Source: an uncultured Granulosicoccaceae bacterium (GTDB lineage Bacteria > Pseudomonadota > Gammaproteobacteria > Granulosicoccales > Granulosicoccaceae). Taken from it: a DNA stretch of 37,992 nucleotides. Position 1 is the stretch's first letter, and every line of letters starts with the position of its first letter. The stretch spans positions 1 to 37,992 of the forward strand of contig CALLOA010000160.1 of NCBI GenBank assembly GCA_938005265.1, written 5' to 3'. The notes under the pieces were generated by a model. It saw only the letters and a list, made by a program, of their open reading frames with translations. It searched no databases and was not told the origin of the DNA. Positions 8,726-17,128 of the stretch are shown here, piece after piece. A program made the translations under genes and the position numbers.

Positions 8726-9814
8726 TTATAGTTCTGACGCCCAGTCGCGGGTTGGCTCATAGCCTGCAGCTGACAGCTTACCAAGATAGCTCTTCAGCAT
8801 GTCTGTTCCCGGCTCGCCCTTATCGTCCAGGTTTTTCGCCCACTCAGCAGCGATATTCGGCATTGCTGCAGCCCAGGCAGCACGGTCTTCAGCAGACACC
8901 TCAATCACTTTTCCGCCAGCTTCTTCATAGGCCTTGCGACTGGCCTCAGCCCGATCCATAGCCACTGATGCAACGTGATCACGGTAGGCTACAGCAACTT
9001 CCTGCAGTACACCTTGCACTTCTTCAGGCAATTTCTTCCAGTAGTCAGCATTCACTGTCACTGTTTTGGAGTTAACCGCACCCAGATCGGCCCTCAGCAT
9101 CGTTGGCGCTACTTCGGCAATTTTGAAAGTCTTGGCAGCTTCAGGCCACAACATGGCATGTTCGACAAGACCGGTTTGTAACATGTTGTAGAAGTCAGTC
9201 AGACCACCACGCACACCTACCGCACCTTCAATGCCTTCAACATAGCGCATATTCATTCCGGCACCCGCTACCTTGCCACCTTCAATGTCCTTCAGTGAAG
9301 CAATATCCTGTGTGCTGAATAACTGGTAGGTATCCAACACAACTCCGGTCGCCAGATAGACCTGATTCTGTTTTTCGAACTCCTTTTGCATCGTCGGGAA
9401 TTCTTTGGCTATCTCATCCACCGCCTTGGCCACAGCACGCGCATCAGGTGCAATAAAAGGGGTTACAGCCGACAAAGCCTGGCTTGGCAACTTGGAGTTA
9501 TGGAAAATAGTGGTAACAATACCGATATCACCCAAACCGAGTTTAATACCTTCCAACACACCCTTCGGCTTGACAATGGAACCGCCGTAGCTTTCCTGCC
9601 AGTCCATTTCGTAGTTACCGGTTTCAGCCAATCGCTTATCGACTTCCGGAATAAAGAAGCCGGTAAATTCTTTTACCCACATGGCTTTTGCCGGGTAACC
9701 GTCAATCACTACTGCCTTGATTTTCTCAGCAGCAAAACCACTAAACGGGGCTGCCAGCAGACAACCTGCAGTTGCCACAATCGCAAGCCATTTGGGTGAT
9801 TTATTGAGTGTCAT
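8726..9814 (-). CDS. dctP: TRAP transporter periplasmic substrate-binding protein (DctP type)
   Basis: A 362-residue exported binding protein with a Sec leader ending at about FSGFAAE. It contains the family layout: an early K-W/F-ExxGG-like patch (QESYGGSIVKPKGVLEGIKLGLGDIG), a central Y-Q-LFSTQDIASLKDIEGGKVAGAG and a later region LVEHAMLWPEAAKTFKIAEVAPTM. These are shown as short parts of a longer match. A strong Shine-Dalgarno (GGAG) sits about eight bases before the ATG, suggesting it is the highly translated member of the set. Its ligand cannot be read from sequence. Transcription continues leftward to dctQ and dctM. Confidence 0.92.
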   Translation of the reverse strand: MTLNKSPKWLAIVATAGCLLAAPFSGFAAEKIKAVVIDGYPAKAMWVKEFTGFFIPEVDKRLAETGNYEMDWQESYGGSIVKPKGVLEGIKLGLGDIGIVTTIFHNSKLPSQALSAVTPFIAPDARAVAKAVDEIAKEFPTMQKEFEKQNQVYLATGVVLDTYQLFSTQDIASLKDIEGGKVAGAGMNMRYVEGIEGAVGVRGGLTDFYNMLQTGLVEHAMLWPEAAKTFKIAEVAPTMLRADLGAVNSKTVTVNADYWKKLPEEVQGVLQEVAVAYRDHVASVAMDRAEASRKAYEEAGGKVIEVSAEDRAAWAAAMPNIAAEWAKNLDDKGEPGTDMLKSYLGKLSAAGYEPTRDWASEL

Positions 9815-10055
9815 TAATTCTCTCCTGTTGTTTCAACAAGTGGTGATCCCTTGGGCAACTATTTGTGCCACTTGAGCGATCAATAATTTTTATGTACATC
9901 TTCTACTAACTGCCAGGTTCGATTCTTTTAATTGTTACACCCGGCGCACCCGGCAATACCAGGAAAATCCTTGCTAGCAATATTTTTATCCGTTTTTTGT
10001 CCTTTACGAAGGTTCCATTCCAACAATAAACAGTCCTGTATTTTTCGATCGGTTT

Positions 10056-10721
10056 TTATAAATAGCTACAGACTTCGTCAAACGGAAACCTCGGTAGCTT
10101 CTGGAACAAAGCCGACTCATCGGCGTAACCGAGATTTATCAGGAAATTCGATTTCCAGTTTTTATCAGCAAAGAATTCCTTGTCGACAATCTCGTTTGAA
10201 AAACCGGACATCGCTCCTACATCCAGCCCCAGTGCCCTGGCGGCAATGGTGAAGTAGGCACCCTGCAAAGTGGAATTACGGAAAGCCGTGTCTTCTATAT
10301 AAGCCGTTTTTCCTTCAAAAAATGGCCGGCGATCTTCGTGAGGAAATAAAAACGGCAGCTGTTGCCAGAAATCAAGATCATAGGCGAGAATCACAGTGAC
10401 GGGCGCTGACATCATCTTGTCAACATTTTTATCTTTCAGTGATTTAGCCAGTCGTTGTTTGCCCTCATCGGAGGTGACGAATATAAAGCGCGACGGGCAA
10501 CAATTCATGCTGGTGGCCCCGGCCGCCGTAATTTCATAAATCGTCTCCAGCACCCCTTCCGGCACCGGCGTATCCTTCCATGCATAGTGCGATCGGGCTC
10601 CGCGCAGGATAACGTCGATGGAATCATCATCAAGACGTTCTTTGCGGTCACGCAATGCTCTGTACATGGCCTGCGCCTCAGCGCGCGCCTCTTCCAGCGC
10701 AGCACCGGTTAACGCACTCAT
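10056..10721 (-). CDS. RutE-like nitroreductase-family oxidoreductase (malonic semialdehyde reductase type)
   Basis: A 221-residue flavin nitroreductase-fold protein closely resembling RutE/HadB-type enzymes. The key stretches are RSHYAW, the TSMNCCPSRF segment, APVTVILAYD, LFPHED, TAFRNSTLQGAYF, ARALGLDVGAMSGF and WKSNFLINLGYAD, all characteristic of that subfamily. RutE reduces malonic semialdehyde to 3-hydroxypropionate in pyrimidine breakdown. No other rut gene is in the window. Because malonic semialdehyde and 3-hydroxypropionate are also intermediates of acrylate use after DMSP cleavage, its place between dddP and the TRAP genes may be meaningful, but that is inference. There is no clear Shine-Dalgarno. 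It is divergent from the YciI-like gene. Confidence 0.8.
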   Translation of the reverse strand: MSALTGAALEEARAEAQAMYRALRDRKERLDDDSIDVILRGARSHYAWKDTPVPEGVLETIYEITAAGATSMNCCPSRFIFVTSDEGKQRLAKSLKDKNVDKMMSAPVTVILAYDLDFWQQLPFLFPHEDRRPFFEGKTAYIEDTAFRNSTLQGAYFTIAARALGLDVGAMSGFSNEIVDKEFFADKNWKSNFLINLGYADESALFQKLPRFPFDEVCSYL

Positions 10722-10965
10722 AATGAACTACCCAACGTCATACAAATTGTCCTGATGGTTTTTCAGTATTTTTAACAGGGTAAGCAGAAAGGCTGACGTG
10801 TTCGTCTAGCATTGGTCTTTTGAATGACAACACTCAGCTAATCTACAGCAGACCCTATAATTGGCGTTTTTTTGGTACAATGTCAAGTAATATCGATATT
10901 TTTATGGTTGGTAGTTGCGTGACCAGCCTGCCCAACCATCTTCACGTTATTTACAGGTGATAACT

Positions 10966-11349
10966 ATGCCAGCATGGAACGAGTATAAAAACATGGCCCG
11001 TGAGCGCGGTGCTCTCGCTCATGAACTTTACGTGGTCTTCAGCGAGCCAGCAGCACCACCGGAGCAGATGAAAGAACAATTGCCCGGTCATTTGGCTTAT
11101 CAGGCTGAACAGGAGAAGGCAGGCAATCTGGTCATGGCAGGTCCCATGTCCGATACGAGCGGGGAGTTGATGGAGGGCGTCGGTATGATTATCTACCGGG
11201 CAGAATCATTGGAGGCAGCAACCAAACTGGCTGAGGGTGACCCGATGCATAGCTCGGGTACTCGTACTTTTGTCATTCGCCGCTGGCTGATCAATGAAGG
11301 CAGCCTCACAATCAACGTAAAATTGTCGGCGCAGTCGGTTTCCTTGTAA
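10966..11349 (+). CDS. YciI-like (YCII-related domain) protein
   Basis: A 127-residue protein with a YCII/dimeric ferredoxin-like fold signature: LPGHLAYQAEQEKAGNLVMAGPM, seen as HLAYQ, then GNLVMAGPM, then SLEAATKLAEGDPMH. The His and Asp of these blocks are typical of the family, whose biochemical roles are mostly unknown. I place the start at ATG 10966 because AGGTGA lies five bases upstream. A longer frame from a TTG at 10915 lacks such a site. It is transcribed divergently from the RutE-like gene and convergently with the Lin0512 genes. Only its position suggests a link to the dddP cassette. Confidence 0.8.
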   Translation: MPAWNEYKNMARERGALAHELYVVFSEPAAPPEQMKEQLPGHLAYQAEQEKAGNLVMAGPMSDTSGELMEGVGMIIYRAESLEAATKLAEGDPMHSSGTRTFVIRRWLINEGSLTINVKLSAQSVSL

Positions 11350-11489
11350 ACCGCAGCCTTGTTATAAACCGCTGCCTTGTAAACCGATGCCCTGTAAGTC
11401 AATGCCCGGACTGTTTCAGTTGCACGGTCCGGGAGAAGGTCGTCAAATCACAGTACTTTTCTAAGGAACGGCTAAGCAACGGAACTTTT

Positions 11490-11855
11490 TCAGGAAGCTG
11501 CCTGATTCCATTTATCAGGGATGTCCAACCATGCTTCCACTCCGACCGTTGCCACAACGGTAGTTCTGTTCGTTACCTCATCAAACACGTTCATTCCGCC
11601 CTTGACCGCAACCACCGTTGCCTGGCCACGCGGTAAGGTTGCCGCCACTGCAGCCGTTTCAACTTTTTCAGGTTCCTGTACGCCTACAGTGACTTTGACT
11701 TGCATCGATGCAGAATCGATGTCCAGTGCGTTAAACAGACTGATGGAGCTATGGTGCAAAGCATCCTGCACCGCTCGATTAGCCGCCTTTGTGTAGTCTT
11801 CACCGTACAGGTCATTACCCGTACCCATTTCCAGAATGATGCGTTGCAAAGCCAT
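11490..11855 (-). CDS. Lin0512-family conserved protein, second of two adjacent paralogues
   Basis: A 121-residue soluble protein. It shares with the preceding gene an N-terminal motif of the form E-MG-G-DL-G-DYTKAA-RA-QDAL and a central V-VTV-V-P-V block, about 40% identity by eye. Both fit the conserved hypothetical family named after Listeria Lin0512, whose function I do not know. Its ATG directly follows the TAG of the upstream paralogue with no spacer, and a G-rich site (GGGGGG) lies upstream, so the two are translationally linked. This suggests they form a hetero-oligomer. It is the last gene of the dddP operon on this strand. Confidence 0.75.
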   Translation of the reverse strand: MALQRIILEMGTGNDLYGEDYTKAANRAVQDALHHSSISLFNALDIDSASMQVKVTVGVQEPEKVETAAVAATLPRGQATVVAVKGGMNVFDEVTNRTTVVATVGVEAWLDIPDKWNQAAS

Positions 11856-12212
11856 CTACCCTACCCCCCGTTCTTCCAGATCGAGATAAACTACGGCAGC
11901 TGCATTTGCCATCACAGTTATTTTGGAACCATCCGCACTGGGCATATCCAGCCCCCCCTCAACCACCTTTACTTCAGATTGTCCGTAAGGCAGAACAGCC
12001 TGAACGACTGCAGCATCTACCTCAGAAGGCTTTGCCACGGCAACGGTTACTTCTACCATCATCTTTTCACGATCAACACCAAACGCTGGTGCAACGGTTA
12101 AAGAATTATGCCGGAGGGCATCCTGTAAAGCGCGAACTGCAGCTTTGGTATAATCCTGACCCTGAAGGTCAGTGCCCATACCAAACTCCACTACCATGCG
12201 TTTCTTACTCAC
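11856..12212 (-). CDS. Lin0512-family conserved protein, first of two adjacent paralogues
   Basis: A 118-residue soluble protein with the motif FGMGTDLQGQDYTKAAVRAL at residues 10-29, the family hallmark, followed by an alternating beta pattern. It starts with GTG at 12212, 45 nt behind dddP, and ends directly against the ATG of its paralogue. Compared with the partner it keeps the Gly-rich and Asp residues of the motif (GMGTDLQGQDYT against GTGNDLYGEDYT). Function is unknown. Operon position places it with dddP, so a role in handling the DddP substrate or product is possible. Confidence 0.75.
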   Translation of the reverse strand: MSKKRMVVEFGMGTDLQGQDYTKAAVRALQDALRHNSLTVAPAFGVDREKMMVEVTVAVAKPSEVDAAVVQAVLPYGQSEVKVVEGGLDMPSADGSKITVMANAAAVVYLDLEERGVG

Positions 12213-12257
12213 TATATTCTTTTATTATCCCGGTTTGTTTCAGTGTAATAGTCCGGC

Positions 12258-13604
12258 TCAGGCCAGCAAATTTTCTTCATACGGATACCTGGACAGGCAT
12301 TCGACTCCGGTCTCGGTTATTAAAACCTGGTCCTCCAGCTTGATACCTTCGGCACCGCCTACAGCACCTACATAGGCTTCAACACAAATCATATTGCCAG
12401 GCTCCAACGGGTAGTCGAAACGACCGGGCTCGTATTTGTCCGGATAGGATATCAACGGCCACTCATCGCACAATCCCACACCATGCATTGCACAGCCGTA
12501 TTTCAGCTCCTGAAATTCAGCTGGCAGGGGGCGCAAATCAGCAATCACATCGCCAATCATTTTGCCCGGTGCAAGTGCCTTGGTATTGTCCATAATCTGC
12601 GCATGTGCCTCGGTATACAAGCGCTTCTGTTCGGCTGTCGGTTCACCATCACCGATAAACCAGGTACGGGAAATATCGACACACATACCATAGCAACCTA
12701 TCAGATCAGTATCAAAAGCCAGGATTTCATTGTTCTGTATGACTCGCGGGCCGCACTCCTGGAACCATGGATTGGTACGTTGGCCCGACGCCAGCAGGCG
12801 AGTTTCAATCCATTCGCCGCCACGCTTGATGTTCTCTGCATGTAACACCGCCCAGACATCATTTTCAGTCATGCCGGGAACCGCCTGTCGTTGCATCTCG
12901 TGAAGTGATTGTTCACAGGCATACGTGGCGCAGCGCATGGCATTGATTTCATCTTCACCTTTTACGGCTCGGGTTTTCTCCATCACTTCCTCACCGTCAC
13001 AGACTTCAATGCCCTTGGACTGCAACGCTAACAGACCGTTGACCATAATCTTGTCTACCGCAAGGCGCCGGTTAGCACCACAGTGTTGCTGCATAACATC
13101 AACGATCTCACTGGCAAATCTGTCTGCATCACCCTCAGCTCCGTCACCACTTGAAAAATAAAAAGTGGATGCACCTCCTCGTGCTTCTTTTACCAGGGGG
13201 TTGTAAGCGGTTAACAGATCAAGCCCCTTGTAATCCCAGACAATCATGTAGCCGTCGGCGCTAACGAAACAGGCACGGAACATATTATGTGTATTCCACA
13301 GCTGCATGTTTGTGGTGTCAGTGGCGTAGCGGATATTCAAGGGGTCATAGACCAGCACACCACCGAGATCGCGTTTGCGAATCTGCTGCACCAGTCTTTC
13401 AAGACGGAAGCTGCGCATACGTTTGAGATTGGGAGCTTGCAAACCAGCAGCGGCCCATTCCTCAAACGCCAGAGCGGTTGGACCAATCTCAACCCGGTCA
13501 TTACTGTCTGGTGTACCGTCGGGCCGTGCACCACCAGCCTCCGCCACCGTCGGGTTTAAATGGGGATTAATCTTGCGCTCTAACACATAGGCTGCATCAT
13601 TCAT
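12258..13604 (-). CDS. dddP: DMSP lyase DddP (M24 metallopeptidase-fold)
   Basis: A 448-residue creatinase/M24-fold protein. All residues known for DddP function are present with correct spacing: metal ligands Asp298, Asp300 and Asp310 (FDTDLIG...CVDISR), His374, Glu409 and Glu424, and the catalytic Asp380 in HGVGLCDEW. Each is offset by exactly three from the Ruegeria lacuscaerulensis DddP numbers as I recall them (295, 297, 307, 371, 377, 406, 421). The N-terminal half also has DddP-typical text (NDRVEIGPTALAFEEWA; RYATDTTNMQLWNTHN). DddP cleaves dimethylsulfoniopropionate to dimethyl sulfide and acrylate in the cytoplasm. GGAGG lies nine bases before the ATG. It heads an operon with the two Lin0512 genes. 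A relative acting on another substrate is the main alternative. Confidence 0.87.
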   Translation of the reverse strand: MNDAAYVLERKINPHLNPTVAEAGGARPDGTPDSNDRVEIGPTALAFEEWAAAGLQAPNLKRMRSFRLERLVQQIRKRDLGGVLVYDPLNIRYATDTTNMQLWNTHNMFRACFVSADGYMIVWDYKGLDLLTAYNPLVKEARGGASTFYFSSGDGAEGDADRFASEIVDVMQQHCGANRRLAVDKIMVNGLLALQSKGIEVCDGEEVMEKTRAVKGEDEINAMRCATYACEQSLHEMQRQAVPGMTENDVWAVLHAENIKRGGEWIETRLLASGQRTNPWFQECGPRVIQNNEILAFDTDLIGCYGMCVDISRTWFIGDGEPTAEQKRLYTEAHAQIMDNTKALAPGKMIGDVIADLRPLPAEFQELKYGCAMHGVGLCDEWPLISYPDKYEPGRFDYPLEPGNMICVEAYVGAVGGAEGIKLEDQVLITETGVECLSRYPYEENLLA

Positions 13605-13797
13605 ACGTTGCTACCTCCAATGGCTGGGAAATATTCTTTTGCAAACACCCTGATTCGCGATTGTGCTGCAAGATGGCAGGCAAGGCAAACGGTATTGAAC
13701 CATGGCAAACACCAAATAGTGCGCAATAATCGTAGTCTCCGGGCACCGCTGAAGGTAGCATGGCAGTCTGCTTATTTTCGATCAATGTGTCACTGAA

Positions 13798-14979
13798 ATG
13801 AAATTTGCTTCACTTACGCAACGCCTGGGCAGCGACTCGGCCGATGCCTGGCATGTCCATTCACTCGCCACACAACGCATTGCCGCGGGCGACGATATTA
13901 TTATGCTCAGTATTGGCGAGGAGTCTGGAGTACCGGCGTCCTCAGAGATCACTGAAGCTGCTTGTAGCAGCCTGCGCGCCGGCCGCCATCATTACTCTGA
14001 TGTGCGTGGTACTGAGTCACTACGCCAGAAGATTGCCACCTACCACCAAAATCTGACTGGCCAGATTGTCGACGAAGATAACTGTACGGTTTATGCCGGC
14101 GCCCAGAATGCTCTGTTCGCTGTCTCTCTTTGCCTGCTGGAAACCGGTGATGAGGTGTTGTTACCGGAACCCTATTACACCACCTACCCTGGGGTGTTCA
14201 GTTGCAGCGGCGCCATATTAAAAAAAGTCAGTGGCAGCAAGGAGCGAATGTTTCTATCAAGTATCGAGCAAATAGAAGCCGGTATTTCAGAGAATACCAA
14301 AGCCATCGTGATTACCCAGCCGGGCAACCCCATGGGCACTTGGTACAACAAAGATGAAATCGCTCAGCTGGTGGAGCTGTGCCGCAAGCGCGGCATCTGG
14401 CTTATCAGTGATGAAGTCTACAGCGCCCTGTTGAGTGATGAGCAACGGGCAAGCCCGGCTTCAATTGCCAAAGCAGACGATCTGATCATAACGATAAACA
14501 GTTTATCCAAATCTCACCGTATGACCGGCTGGCGAATTGGCTGGGCAGTGACACCGGCCGATCTGGCCGTTCATCTGGCCGAACTTTCCATGGTTATGAG
14601 CTATGGTCAGCCACCATTCACCATGGATGCAGCAGAAGAGGCCTTGGCAGATAACGGTGCAACGGCTGAAAGCATTCGGAACACCATGGCACGTCGGCGC
14701 GAAGTCTGCAGGAAATCGCTGCATACATTGCCTGGCGTGGATTTACTCGATGGGGGTGCTGGTATGTTTGTCGTTCTTGATGTAGCGGGCACTGGACTGG
14801 ACGCGAACCGTTTTGCAGAACAACTTCTGGCCGATATGGCAATCTCGACTTTGCCCTGCACCGGGTTTGGCAGCAGCTGCAACACGCTAGTGCGTATCGG
14901 GCTTTGCGTTCCGGAAGCGCAGATTGCTGTGGCCTGTGAGCGAATTGCGCGCTTTTGCGAGCTGATTAAACAGCAATAA
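13798..14979 (+). CDS. PLP-dependent aminotransferase, class I/II (aspartate aminotransferase fold)
   Basis: A 393-residue fold-type I aminotransferase. PLP-site residues are visible: Asn177 in QPGNPMG, Asp205 and Tyr208 in ISDEVY, the Schiff-base Lys238 in NSLSKSHRMTGWRIG, and the carboxylate-binding Arg in LVRIGL near the C terminus. The likely reaction is amino transfer between an amino acid and a 2-oxo acid; the substrate cannot be named. It is transcribed divergently from dddP across a 193-nt region, so shared control is plausible. No strong Shine-Dalgarno is seen before the ATG. It ends just before a strong terminator. Confidence 0.9.
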   Translation: MKFASLTQRLGSDSADAWHVHSLATQRIAAGDDIIMLSIGEESGVPASSEITEAACSSLRAGRHHYSDVRGTESLRQKIATYHQNLTGQIVDEDNCTVYAGAQNALFAVSLCLLETGDEVLLPEPYYTTYPGVFSCSGAILKKVSGSKERMFLSSIEQIEAGISENTKAIVITQPGNPMGTWYNKDEIAQLVELCRKRGIWLISDEVYSALLSDEQRASPASIAKADDLIITINSLSKSHRMTGWRIGWAVTPADLAVHLAELSMVMSYGQPPFTMDAAEEALADNGATAESIRNTMARRREVCRKSLHTLPGVDLLDGGAGMFVVLDVAGTGLDANRFAEQLLADMAISTLPCTGFGSSCNTLVRIGLCVPEAQIAVACERIARFCELIKQQ

Positions 14980-14986
14980 ATCTAAA

Positions 14987-15014
14987 AAAAACGCCCCGAT
15001 TACGGGGCGTTTTT
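14987..15014. terminator. Strong bidirectional rho-independent terminator
   Basis: A perfect stem ACGCCCCG / CGGGGCGT (14991-14998 and 15003-15010) with a 4-base loop is flanked by an A-run on the left and a T-run on the right. It therefore has a U-tract in both directions. It lies eight bases after the aminotransferase stop and about 40 bases beyond the end of the convergent lipoprotein gene, so it can serve both. Confidence 0.95.
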
Positions 15015-15052
15015 CGTACTTGATTTTTGCCAGCCTTGCAGCGGGCAAGTGT

Positions 15053-15943
15053 TTAGATTCGCGACAAAATGGCGGTAAATGTTCTGTTACCGTTGTCACC
15101 ATCTTCACCGATAGTATTCAGAATCAGGCGATCGCTGTTTGTACGGTCGCGATAGATAACACCAGCCCGGTTCTGGCCATTCCATTCAAAGGCAATGGTC
15201 ATATACAAGTTTGAATCAGCTGCTGCAGTCAGCTGACCAGCCAGCGGAATCGGATCAAACGGCACAAACAACGTAGAGCCACTGACGGCAGTACCATTGA
15301 AAGTCATGTTTAACGCCAGATCACAACCTGAGGGGCAGAAAGACGTTAATGCCTGCCAGTTACCAGCAATGCCCGCAGCATCAATAGCAGCAAGATCGTT
15401 AGCAGTACCAAAAGTTAATTGGAAATCCCCCAGGCCACCAGCATTGTTTAATTGTTGGCCATCGTTGACAACCGAGAGGTTGTAGTTAACAAGCTCCGGA
15501 CTACCATTAGCCAGCAAAGAAGGGTCACCTACCAAAGTAAAAGAATCACCGTGTGCAGGATTATCACTGTCACGGTGAAAGAAGCGCTCCAGCGATCCGC
15601 CTACCGTACCGTGTATGGCTTCGTAATCACTACCCGCATTACTCAGCGCGTAAATACGATTGGTGTTATCGATAATAACAACGCCTTCTCCAAAGCTGGT
15701 AGCACCAAACCATGCGCCGCTCAAACCACCGGCAGGGTTTGCACCTGTGACAGGCATCTGCTCAACCGGAGTTTGCTCTACGGGAGTCTGTTCAACCGGA
15801 GTCTGCTCAACGGGAGTTTGCTCAACCGGAGTCTGTTCTACGGGTGTGTTGTTGCCATTGTTGTTATCGCCATCGCTACCACCGCTGTCTGAACAACCAG
15901 CCAGCACTGCAAGACACGAGACAAACGCAAGTTTCTTAAACAT
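15053..15943 (-). CDS. Predicted lipoprotein with six TPVEQ repeats, function unknown
   Basis: I start this gene at the ATG at 15943, which has GAGGG seven bases upstream and begins MFKKLAFVSCLAVLAGC, a short leader with lipobox LAGC. A longer frame upstream has no such site. After the lipidated Cys come a Gly/Asp/Asn-rich stretch and a perfect pentapeptide repeat TPVEQ (six copies), a flexible stalk. The rest (about 230 residues) looks beta-rich, with GAWFGATSFGEGVVIIDN and a TSFCPSGCDLALNMTF segment containing two Cys. It probably sits on the cell envelope. I do not recognise a family. Confidence 0.8.
   Translation of the reverse strand: MFKKLAFVSCLAVLAGCSDSGGSDGDNNNGNNTPVEQTPVEQTPVEQTPVEQTPVEQTPVEQMPVTGANPAGGLSGAWFGATSFGEGVVIIDNTNRIYALSNAGSDYEAIHGTVGGSLERFFHRDSDNPAHGDSFTLVGDPSLLANGSPELVNYNLSVVNDGQQLNNAGGLGDFQLTFGTANDLAAIDAAGIAGNWQALTSFCPSGCDLALNMTFNGTAVSGSTLFVPFDPIPLAGQLTAAADSNLYMTIAFEWNGQNRAGVIYRDRTNSDRLILNTIGEDGDNGNRTFTAILSRI
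15758..15847 (-). repeat. 15-bp tandem repeat, six units, coding TPVEQ
   Basis: Six 15-base units in frame within the lipoprotein gene, each coding Thr-Pro-Val-Glu-Gln. Units differ only at synonymous positions (for example CTGCTCAACCGGAGT and CTGTTCAACCGGAGT on the plus strand). Such an array can gain or lose units by slippage without shifting frame. Confidence 0.95.
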
Positions 15944-16107
15944 TTTTTTCCCTCGGTAATTAACCCTGAATTCCCGACCGATGATATCTGTTAACGCACA
16001 AATAATGGCGCTAGATGTTGTTACCGTTCGGTAGTATAGGAGAAATATCGGCAACCAGACCTAAAACATAATTGATTTAAAATCTACCGGGAGTGATTAC
16101 CCGCTGA

Positions 16108-17061
16108 TCAGTCCGGGGTGAAATTTTCGTGCCAGTGCTCTGCAATATCTATCCGTCGTGTCACCCAGACATCTTTTTTGCTTGCAACATAATCCAGGAA
16201 TCTGGCCAATGCTGCGGCCCTTCCCGGACGTCCAACCAGACGGCAGTGCAAACCGACCGACATCATGCGCGGCTGCCCGGCTTGCCCTTCAGCCAGTAAA
16301 AGATCAAAACTGTCTTTCAGATATTGCTCAAATTGTGAACCACTGTTAAAGCCCTGTGGTGTAGCAAAACGCATATCGTTGGCATCAAGCGTATAAGGCA
16401 CCATCAATTGCCAGCCATTTCCCGCATTCGCGTTTGCTTGCCAGTAAGGAAGCTCATCAGCGTAAGAATCAGCACAATAGCGAAACCCGGGAACGGCCGC
16501 AGCCAGATTGATGGAATGTTCTGACGTGCGCCCTGTGTAGATTCCAACCGGTGCTGAACCTGTTACGCGCTCATGAATGGCAATTGCCTGCATCAAATGA
16601 TCTTTCTCAGCCTCTTCAGAAAAATCTTTGTAATCGATCCACTTCAGACCATGTGTTGCGATTTCCCAGTCAGCCTCCAGCATTGCAGCCACAGCATCCG
16701 GGTTTTTCTCCATTGCAGTTGCGACTCCAAATACGGTAACGGGCATCTGCCGTTCAGTGAATAATCGCCACAAGCGCCAGAAACCACTACGTGAACCGTA
16801 CTCATAAATAGACTCCATGTTCATGTGCCGCTGACCGGGCCAGGCGGCCGCGCCGACTATCTCTGACAAAAAAGCCTCAGAGGCGGCATCACCGTGAAGA
16901 ATATTATTTTCACCACCTTCCTCGTAGTTGATGACAAATTGCAGTGCCAGCTTTGCATTACCGGGCCAGGCCGGATCCGGTGTTGTACGACCGTAACCAA
17001 CCATATCGCGAGGATACCGGCCATCGCCATTGTTATCGTTATTATGCTGAGTCATATTCAT
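16108..17061 (-). CDS. puuE: Allantoinase PuuE (polysaccharide-deacetylase fold)
   Basis: A 317-residue NodB-fold protein matching the PuuE type of allantoinase, which opens the ring of (S)-allantoin to allantoate without the binuclear metal site of the amidohydrolase type. Visible family text includes RYPRDMVGYGRTTPDP at the N terminus, INYEEGGE, YEYGSRSGFWRLWRLF, PVTVFGVATAMEKNP, EIATHGLKWIDY and GIYTGRTSEHS. Length is normal (about 300-310 in relatives). It is the last gene of the leftward seven-gene operon, 67 nt behind hpxW. The ATG at 17061 follows a G-rich site. Its neighbours supply the steps after allantoate. Confidence 0.92.
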   Translation of the reverse strand: MNMTQHNNDNNGDGRYPRDMVGYGRTTPDPAWPGNAKLALQFVINYEEGGENNILHGDAASEAFLSEIVGAAAWPGQRHMNMESIYEYGSRSGFWRLWRLFTERQMPVTVFGVATAMEKNPDAVAAMLEADWEIATHGLKWIDYKDFSEEAEKDHLMQAIAIHERVTGSAPVGIYTGRTSEHSINLAAAVPGFRYCADSYADELPYWQANANAGNGWQLMVPYTLDANDMRFATPQGFNSGSQFEQYLKDSFDLLLAEGQAGQPRMMSVGLHCRLVGRPGRAAALARFLDYVASKKDVWVTRRIDIAEHWHENFTPD

Positions 17062-17128
17062 CCCCTGCCTGGCAGTAAATCCAGATCAAGCTGGTTATTT
17101 GAACCACTGCTTTCTGATTAACGTTTCC

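Noticed and set aside
12258..13604. Xaa-Pro aminopeptidase or creatinase
   Set aside because: The M24 fold is shared, but the full DddP residue set (including catalytic Asp380) and the N-terminal DddP text favour a DMSP lyase.
15660..15959. Plus-strand open frames across the repeat array
   Set aside because: Their repeated CSTGV text is only the complement of the TPVEQ repeats.
15944..16054. A longer start for the repeat-containing lipoprotein
   Set aside because: It would bury the lipobox leader inside the protein and has no ribosome site, whereas ATG 15943 has GAGGG at good spacing.
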